NCBI GenBank assembly: GCA_964421755.1
Contig: CAYQYP010000394.1
Span: 1-12,047 of the forward strand
DNA length: 12,047 nt
From: CAVUUN01 sp964421755
Lineage (GTDB): Bacteria; Acidobacteriota; UBA6911; RPQK01
Reading direction: 5' to 3'
This document shows positions 6,812 to 12,047 of the stretch, one piece after another (positions within the stretch are counted from its first letter, which is position 1; every line of letters begins with the position of its first letter). The notes under the pieces were generated by a model. The model saw only the letters and a program-made list of their open reading frames with translations, was not told the origin of the DNA and searched no databases. Position numbers and translations under genes: made by a program.

Positions 6812-8497
6812 ATGCGAACTCCAAAGTTGAAATCATCGCGATGGGCTTGGGTGACCGCACTGGTCCTCGCCATCGGTGTGCTTCCAAAACTGAGCTTGGC
6901 GGCTGAACCCAAGCTGTCACTTGGGGAAGACGCCACGATACGGATTCCTTTCGGTTCCACGGACGGAATGGTGCAGGTGCTGATGAAAGCCGAGAACCTG
7001 ACAGCTGACGTCATCGGGGATGCGAAGGATCCGGTGCTTAAAGACCTGGGCAGCGCGGGAGAGCCGATTTCGACGACAGTAGCGTTCGAGAACCCGGTGG
7101 CCGTGGATGTCAGCGCCACGAGCCGGGCGTGGCTGTGGACTGCGCGCATCAGCAAACTTGAACCCAACTCAAATCAAAAGCGCTCCGCGAGCCTTTCATT
7201 CGGGAAGGTCCAGCAATACATTGGATACACAATCACCAACCTGTCGCCCACGGCGTTCACATGGTCGCTGGCTGCACCAGGAGTTCCGTGGCTCGTGTGG
7301 TTCGGGTATCCGGGCACCCAGCGCGCTACACCAGTCGTGGTAACCACCGGAGACTACCCCGCCACCGGGTTCAGGTTGTCACAGACGACCTTGCGCGATG
7401 GAGTGGGCACCTCGCAGATAGCACTCGAGGACTTGGAGCTGTGCGAAACCGTAAACGGCCCCTGTTCCAGTTTCAACATCGCCCCCCGCTCGAACCGGAC
7501 CTTTTATGTGCGCCTGAAGGAGAAAGCGGGTCACGGGATCTGGCAGGGTGGAAAATACACGGGCACGCTCAGTTTTGCGGTGAACGAGCGTCCCGAACTC
7601 CAGACAATCAATGTCACCCTTCAAGCCAGCAGTTTCCGGGCTAAGGACTTGGGAATTGGGCTGGTTGCCATTGGAATCATAGTAGCGTGGTTTACCAGCG
7701 TGTGGATGCGGGCACGCATGCTCCGGCTGGAAGCACAACGGCCGATAGGGATTCTCAATGAGTCGGTACAGATGTTGATTGAAGAGATCGACGGGGCGAA
7801 AAAAATTCAAGGTGTGAATCAAGAACTCACCAAGAAGACCCTGAATTCGATCCAAAATTCTCTGACAGTCAAGAAACTGGACGATTTTGGTCTGTTGCCG
7901 CCGAAGATGCCTGGTATCAAAAGCGGCGAAGCGGATACGACTGCCAAGCTGAAGGAATATCTCAGCCGTAAAAGTGAGTTGGTGGACTGCCTGACCCTCG
8001 TCATCTGTAACGGCATGCGCAAGCTCTGGAAAGAATGGAGGGACGGCCTTGATGCGAGAATCGAAAAGGCGATCAAGGATGCCCTGAATGAGTTAGACGA
8101 TATCGGAGGTCAGGTAGAGACGGAAGTGACCACTCGAGCCGATGCCAAACAGAAGGTCGATAAAGTGCTGCAGGACTACCATGCCACCAAAAACGCCTTG
8201 AGAATACAGGCCGATGCATCCTTGATGAAAGAGGCCAAACCCGGCGTGGTGGAGGTGACCTGGCAGATTGCAAAGCTTTCCGGAGTGATGTGGCTGGTCT
8301 GGGGCATCCTCACGCTGATCGTTGGTGTGGCAGTGCTCGTTGTGACAAACCCCGGTTTTGGGACCTTTCTCGACCTGGTCTTTTGCCTCCTATGGGGTTT
8401 TGGCTTCCCAACTGGAATAGACAAGCTTCAACAACTCGGTCCAGGCAGCATCGCGACGACGATCGGACTTCCTTCGCTGCCAAAGGCAAATCCTTGA
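6812..8497 (+). CDS. Membrane protein: periplasmic beta domain, helical cytoplasmic domain, C-terminal TM hairpin
   Basis: Encodes 561 residues; ATG 6812 has GGAG at 6801-6804, seven bases upstream. An N-terminal signal sequence (hydrophobic 11-31, cleavage plausible after SLA or LAA) precedes a beta-rich periplasmic region to about 275. Its end (GKYTGTLSFAVNE, then INVTLQASS) resembles an Ig-like fold. A membrane helix at about 281-299 is followed by the basic stretch RARMLRLEAQR, which sets the next part inside. Residues 300-488 are helical and charged, with coiled-coil character, especially 310-360 and 415-470. Two closely spaced membrane helices follow (about 490-512 and 517-537), ending in a short cytoplasmic tail. 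The architecture suits a sensor or scaffold linking periplasm and cytoplasm; no known family was recognised. It follows the exported-protein gene by 138 bp and precedes the metallopeptidase by 46 bp. Confidence 0.8.
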   Translation: MRTPKLKSSRWAWVTALVLAIGVLPKLSLAAEPKLSLGEDATIRIPFGSTDGMVQVLMKAENLTADVIGDAKDPVLKDLGSAGEPISTTVAFENPVAVDVSATSRAWLWTARISKLEPNSNQKRSASLSFGKVQQYIGYTITNLSPTAFTWSLAAPGVPWLVWFGYPGTQRATPVVVTTGDYPATGFRLSQTTLRDGVGTSQIALEDLELCETVNGPCSSFNIAPRSNRTFYVRLKEKAGHGIWQGGKYTGTLSFAVNERPELQTINVTLQASSFRAKDLGIGLVAIGIIVAWFTSVWMRARMLRLEAQRPIGILNESVQMLIEEIDGAKKIQGVNQELTKKTLNSIQNSLTVKKLDDFGLLPPKMPGIKSGEADTTAKLKEYLSRKSELVDCLTLVICNGMRKLWKEWRDGLDARIEKAIKDALNELDDIGGQVETEVTTRADAKQKVDKVLQDYHATKNALRIQADASLMKEAKPGVVEVTWQIAKLSGVMWLVWGILTLIVGVAVLVVTNPGFGTFLDLVFCLLWGFGFPTGIDKLQQLGPGSIATTIGLPSLPKANP

Positions 8498-8543
8498 TTG
8501 AGTGAAACCAGCATAAAGAATACAAAGAATGGAGGGAATGACT

Positions 8544-9314
8544 ATGAGCGAGTTCCGGTCAAATCGAGACTTCAAAGTAGGGCGGATTTCCGCAAACACC
8601 TTCCAATACAGGGAGGTGAAGTACTCAGGAATCGGCGGGCTGGCGATCTTTGAGGGGGATATTGTTCTTGGTACAGTTGCCGCCATAGAAGCCGTTTCCT
8701 CCAAACCCGAAGTGAAGAAGCTCGTGCCGCAAGGGATCGCCATCACCGGCGATCAATATCGTTGGCCGGGTGGGAAAATCCCGTACCGGATCGACCCCAG
8801 TCTTTCCAAGCCGGAGCGCGTGACCGGGGCGATTGCGCATTGGGAAGCCAAAACGGGTATCAGGTTCATTGCTCTGACCGCGCACAACTTGAATCAGTAC
8901 AAGGACCGGGTACTCTTCACTTTCCAGGATGGCTGTTTCTCATACGTCGGCCGGCAGCGCGGCGAGCAGATCATCTCGCTCGGCGACGGCTGTACGCTGG
9001 GCAATGCCATCCACGAGATCGGACACACCGTAGGGCTGTGGCATGAACAGAGCCGCGAGGACCGCGATAATTGCGTTACGATCAATTACCAGAACATCAT
9101 CTCGGGGATGGAGCACAACTTCGACCAGCATATAGCCGACGGCGACGACATAGGACCCTATGATTACGATTCCATCATGCATTACCCTGCGATGGCTTTC
9201 AGCAGCAATGATCAACCCACCATCGTCGCAAGGAACGGATCGCCCATCGGGCAGCGTGAAAGATTGAGCGCGGGCGACATACAGGCCGTGAATTCGATTT
9301 ACCCGGGTCTATGA
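8544..9314 (+). CDS. Astacin-family zinc metallopeptidase (M12A) with propeptide switch
   Basis: Encodes 256 residues of an astacin-type endopeptidase. The zinc site HEIGHTVGLWHE (H157, E158, H161, H167) is complete. The Met-turn SIMHY (S210-Y214) supplies M212 and the Tyr ligand Y214. C131 and C150 match one of the two astacin disulfides in spacing. The segment ITGDQYRWPGGKIPYRI (67-83) aligns with the start of mature astacin, so residues 1 to about 64 are a propeptide. They contain FEGDI (36-40), the motif whose Asp blocks zinc in proastacin. ATG 8544 is chosen because GGAGGG (8531-8536) lies seven bases upstream; ATGs at 8529 and 8538 overlap that site. There is no signal peptide with any of these starts, unusual for astacins, so location is unclear: cytoplasmic, or exported by another route. 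It lies 43 bp before the YbaY-like gene. Confidence 0.93.
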   Translation: MSEFRSNRDFKVGRISANTFQYREVKYSGIGGLAIFEGDIVLGTVAAIEAVSSKPEVKKLVPQGIAITGDQYRWPGGKIPYRIDPSLSKPERVTGAIAHWEAKTGIRFIALTAHNLNQYKDRVLFTFQDGCFSYVGRQRGEQIISLGDGCTLGNAIHEIGHTVGLWHEQSREDRDNCVTINYQNIISGMEHNFDQHIADGDDIGPYDYDSIMHYPAMAFSSNDQPTIVARNGSPIGQRERLSAGDIQAVNSIYPGL

Positions 9315-9357
9315 CGGCCTGCATTCCGTGGATCTGATCGCTCTGGAGGCAATGTAG

Positions 9358-9702
9358 ATGGCAGCCGGAACAATTGTTTTCGGTGCAGATGTCGAGCCCT
9401 TCACAGGCGCTACTGCATATATCCGGCTCGAGGACGTCACGCGTGCCGACGCGCCTGCGCGAGTAACAGCCGAGACGATTCTGCGGGATGTTCGAATCGA
9501 TGGCCAGGGTGCGAAAGAGCTGCAGTTCATCATCAATGTGCCGGCATTGGAGCGCAGTGCAAGATATGTCCTCCGTGTCCATGTGGATCTCGATGGCGAC
9601 GGACAAGTCGGGTTTGGAGATTATGTAAGCACGGCCAGTCACCCCATTCTTCCCGGCGACAATACCTCTGCACAGTCCATCCCGGTAAGACGAGTTACCT
9701 GA
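9358..9702 (+). CDS. YbaY-like small protein with an EF-hand-type calcium loop
   Basis: Encodes 114 residues resembling the YbaY domain family: a short beta sandwich with the family's hallmark near 21-35 (YIRLEDVTRADAPA), then a strand QFIINVP, then ARYVLRVHV. At 77-88 it carries DLDGDGQVGFGD, which fits the 12-residue EF-hand loop exactly (Asp at 1, 3, 5, Gly at 6, Val at 8, Asp at 12), so calcium binding is plausible. YbaY itself is a lipoprotein, whereas this protein has no signal sequence or lipobox and starts directly with the domain. ATG 9358 has GGAGG at 9345-9349, eight bases upstream. It sits 23 bp before the caspase-like gene and 43 bp after the metallopeptidase gene, so the three are almost certainly co-expressed. 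It may be a calcium sensor, an adaptor or a peptidase inhibitor; none of these is shown. Confidence 0.75.
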   Translation: MAAGTIVFGADVEPFTGATAYIRLEDVTRADAPARVTAETILRDVRIDGQGAKELQFIINVPALERSARYVLRVHVDLDGDGQVGFGDYVSTASHPILPGDNTSAQSIPVRRVT

Positions 9703-9725
9703 AAACGGAAAGGAGGAGCCCCTTG

Positions 9726-11705
9726 ATGTTACAAAAAGATCAGACAAGTCAAGGGCTTTGGTTTACTCCTGCATGGACTCCGAAGCAGCCGGGAACCTTC
9801 GCCGTCGTCATTGGCGTGAGCAAGTACGAGTACTTGCACGATGACGAGCAAAGTTACCGGCTGGGTCAACTCCACGTATCAGCCCTGACGGCCTATCGGT
9901 TCTTTTGCTGGTTGGGTGACCATTATCGACATCCTGATTTTCCGCTTGCGAAGGTGTGGCTGCTCCTTTCACCGACGAATAAAGAGTTGACGCAAATGGC
10001 GGGCTTCCCTGAAACAGGCTTCCGTCAACCAACATTCGCCTCTTGCGAGACAGCCATTGGCGAATGGTACGCGGCCATGCAAGGTTTGGACTCAACGGTC
10101 TCCGAGAGGAGTCGCGCGATCTTTTTCTTTAGCGGCCACGGTCTCGAGGTGACTCAGGACAGGCAGATTCTTCTTCCAAGCGATTATCTGAGTCCGCCGC
10201 TGAGAAACGTCAACAAGGCCCTCAGCACCCTGAACCTTTACACGGGTCTCCGGGCCACGCCGCTGCCGCAGCATTTGTTTTTCATGGACGCCTGCAGGAA
10301 CGACCACGAGAAGCTGCGCGAGATGGCGCCGGAAGGCACACCGGTGCTGAATCCCTGCCCATCCTGGCGCGTCCGCTCCGATATCATCTCGCCTATTATC
10401 TATGCGACCGGTCCGGGAGCGGCCGCCTGGGCTCCGGATGATCCCAAACAGGGTATTTCTGTCTTCGGAAAAGCTCTGCTGGAAGGCTTGGAATGTGTTG
10501 AAGGCGTAGAAGCGTTGCAGGCCGATCAGCGGTATTGGGTTACTCTTCGGGGGCTCCAGGACTACATGGATCCGCGCGTCCAGACTTTGCTGCAGGAAGC
10601 GGGTCTGCGGGTGAGTCAGCCGGTCCGGATCACGTATTCTACCAAGACGCCCATATGCGAAGTGCCGCCTCCCGCCGGCGTGCACAGTTTGGCCCCGAGC
10701 GCTCCAATGGCCTCAGTTCCGTCGCTATCGTCTGTTCTACTTCCCGCCGGCTGGCGGGGACCCTCCGACTCCGGAGACTGGAGCCAACTGTGGGATATCT
10801 TCCATAGTGAATCTTTCACTGACCGCCTATGGGATGCACGGGTCTTCGACCTGGCTACTCTTCAATGGGAGGATTTAAAGGAGAGTACCGCTAAAGGCCC
10901 CCTGTCCATAAAAGAGATCTCCCGCACCGAAGACAAACACACATATAAAATCGATATAGAAATGCATCGGTACTCCCCTCAGTGGCTTGAATTTGCCGAC
11001 AAACCTGCCGGCAAGAAAGCTGCCTGCGTTTTGATCGGCGACAGGGAGCGGTATCCTCGCTACTCACTTGGGCTCGATTTTAAGGACGCGCCTGGTGGTC
11101 CGGTCATCAGCGGGCTTGAAGTCTCACTGTCCGGTTCGGATTCGCCGGTATTGAATTCGGCAGCAGAGGTCTGGAGAAAATACCGCAATGCTCAACTCGA
11201 TAAAAGCGGCACCCCGGGAGAGTTTGAATTATTGGAATTGGCTCTGCGAGAAAAGGAGGAATCCCCTCTCGCCGCAACCGTGGCCGCACTGCTTCTCCTG
11301 CGTGCGTGGCGTCCCGACCTCCTTCACAATTGGCCGCGAAATCTCGCCGACCGGTTTCCGGAGCACCCGGACGGCTGCGTCATCTGGGCCGAACAGCTCC
11401 TGCGGACGGGGCAGGATAAAAAGATGAATGAAGCTATCGACTGGCTTCTTCAGCTCGAACACCGCGGTTTACCGCATACCTCGGAAGCGCTGGGTCACGC
11501 CGCTCGGCAAATCAAAGAGCTGCTCGAATTTGCTTTTCCGGAGCCGGCAAAACGGACGGATGAGCAGCAAAGGCGGCATGAAGCTCTGCAGAAACTTCAG
11601 GGCCGGCTGAACCGGGCGCTGACGGTGTTCCGTCCCGGCGGCCTCTGCGCGGTATTTATTGGCCCTGAGGCAGAGGTTACGCCGGACTTGATTCTCTCTG
11701 CCTGA
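9726..11705 (+). CDS. Caspase-family cysteine peptidase (C14) with long C-terminal extension
   Basis: Encodes 659 residues; ATG 9726 is preferred (AGGAGG at 9711-9716, nine bases upstream), although a TTG at 9723 is also in frame. Residues 24 to about 295 form a caspase/metacaspase-like domain. It has the first strand TFAVVIGVSKY, the catalytic histidine H138 in FFFSGHG, the catalytic cysteine C190 in FMDACRND, and a small-subunit-like stretch (IIYATGPGAAAW, then GISVFGKALLEGL at 243-255). The dyad is intact, so activity is expected. A Pro/Ser-rich linker (about 310-345) leads to a beta-containing region (about 350-480) and then a helical region (about 485-640) with weak repeat character. Neither is recognised. 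There is no signal peptide or membrane segment, so it is predicted cytoplasmic. Last gene of the cluster. Bacterial caspase-like proteins act in signalling, cell death or defence; which applies here is not visible. Confidence 0.9.
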   Translation: MLQKDQTSQGLWFTPAWTPKQPGTFAVVIGVSKYEYLHDDEQSYRLGQLHVSALTAYRFFCWLGDHYRHPDFPLAKVWLLLSPTNKELTQMAGFPETGFRQPTFASCETAIGEWYAAMQGLDSTVSERSRAIFFFSGHGLEVTQDRQILLPSDYLSPPLRNVNKALSTLNLYTGLRATPLPQHLFFMDACRNDHEKLREMAPEGTPVLNPCPSWRVRSDIISPIIYATGPGAAAWAPDDPKQGISVFGKALLEGLECVEGVEALQADQRYWVTLRGLQDYMDPRVQTLLQEAGLRVSQPVRITYSTKTPICEVPPPAGVHSLAPSAPMASVPSLSSVLLPAGWRGPSDSGDWSQLWDIFHSESFTDRLWDARVFDLATLQWEDLKESTAKGPLSIKEISRTEDKHTYKIDIEMHRYSPQWLEFADKPAGKKAACVLIGDRERYPRYSLGLDFKDAPGGPVISGLEVSLSGSDSPVLNSAAEVWRKYRNAQLDKSGTPGEFELLELALREKEESPLAATVAALLLLRAWRPDLLHNWPRNLADRFPEHPDGCVIWAEQLLRTGQDKKMNEAIDWLLQLEHRGLPHTSEALGHAARQIKELLEFAFPEPAKRTDEQQRRHEALQKLQGRLNRALTVFRPGGLCAVFIGPEAEVTPDLILSA

Positions 11706-11728
11706 TACCCGAGGAGCAAGCCCCGGGC

Positions 11729-11758
11729 CAAAATCCCAAATTGCGAATAGGGATTTTG
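11729..11758. terminator. Symmetrical hairpin between convergent genes, likely bidirectional terminator
   Basis: CAAAATCCC (11729-11737) and GGGATTTTG (11750-11758) form a perfect nine-pair stem with a twelve-base loop. It begins 24 bases after the caspase gene stop and lies 54 bases beyond the stop of the convergent minus-strand gene. The outer stem is A/T-rich, so each strand's transcript ends the stem with TTTTG, but no longer T-run follows. Confidence 0.55.
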
Positions 11759-11811
11759 CTCGTTCAATGGCTTCTGTGCCCTCCGGTTCTTCGGATTCGG
11801 TCCGATCGATG

Positions 11812-12047
11812 TCAGTATTCTTTCTTCTCGGCCTTGATCTTAACGCCGGGCCTTGTGACCCTGACCTTTACTTGCCGCCGGTTACCCGACTTCTTCACAA
11901 CAGGAAAATAGGCCAGCGTATAGTGCCCCTTGAGCTCGGAAGCGATCGCATCAAACGCCGGTCGCAGGGCATCACTCATGGCTTTTTGGGTTCGGTGCTC
12001 CAAGTCGAAGAACGAACCACCGGTCTTGTCGGCCAATCCTCGGAGGA
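11812..12047 (-). CDS. C-terminal part of a VWFA-related protein, runs off the window
   Basis: The minus-strand frame is open from the window edge to a TAA at 11812-11814, giving the last 77 residues of a protein whose start lies beyond 12047. It reads LADKTGGSFFDLE, then FDAIASELKGHYTLAYFP, then RQVKVRVTRPGVKIKAEK. This matches the end of the VWFA-related proteins abundant in Acidobacteriota, in which a von Willebrand A domain is followed by a TGG motif, a helix with a Y-x-L-x-Y strand, and a final basic strand. The usual ending is a variant of V-x-A-R-x-G-Y; here it is KIKAEKKEY. The TTG at 12036 is an internal Leu codon, not a start. These proteins are mostly exported and of unknown function. 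It converges on the peptidase cluster and so is not part of that transcription unit. Confidence 0.8.
   Translation of the reverse strand, partial: LRGLADKTGGSFFDLEHRTQKAMSDALRPAFDAIASELKGHYTLAYFPVVKKSGNRRQVKVRVTRPGVKIKAEKKEY

Noticed and set aside
11812..12047. VWFA-type gene as a sixth member of the peptidase cluster
   Set aside because: It is on the opposite strand, separated by a symmetrical terminator-like hairpin, and such genes are scattered in many copies in Acidobacteriota.

Overview
The window most resembles Acidobacteriota, probably a soil-type member. The main evidence is an orphan MacB/FtsX-type permease of the acidobacterial ADOP class at the left end. A VWFA-related protein tail of the kind abundant in Acidobacteriota at the right end supports this. 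The DNA is moderately GC-rich and genes carry clear GGAGG-type ribosome binding sites. The phylum is an inference from these families; no rRNA or marker gene is present.

Left part (1-4647). An upstream stretch with small repeats and a palindrome precedes the 828-residue ADOP permease (394-2880). A hairpin follows its stop, then a nine-unit 9-bp tandem repeat. Read on the minus strand, this repeat encodes collagen-like Gly-Pro-Gln triplets and lies antisense to the leader of the next gene, a small exported helical protein (3072-3623). From 3624 to 4813 there is about 1.2 kb without a convincing gene. It holds a compact pair of hairpins, an uncertain minus-strand reading frame (3931-4272, open to 4365), and an AT-richer stretch ending in a good sigma70-like promoter (4648-4676).

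Right part (4814-11705). Five plus-strand genes form a probable transcription unit with gaps of 138, 46, 43 and 23 bp. They are: an exported protein of unknown function with a beta-rich C-terminus; a three-TM membrane protein with a periplasmic beta domain and a large helical cytoplasmic domain; an astacin-family (M12A) zinc metallopeptidase; a YbaY-like small protein with a complete EF-hand-type loop; and a caspase-family (C14) cysteine peptidase with a long C-terminal extension. The astacin has no signal peptide but keeps the FEGDI propeptide motif that acts as an aspartate switch in proastacins. Two peptidases, a putative calcium-binding protein and a membrane protein in one operon suggest a regulated proteolytic or signalling module that I cannot match to a named system. 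Any cascade order is inference.

The operon ends in a symmetrical hairpin (11729-11758), facing a convergent VWFA-type gene that runs off the window on the minus strand (11812-12047).
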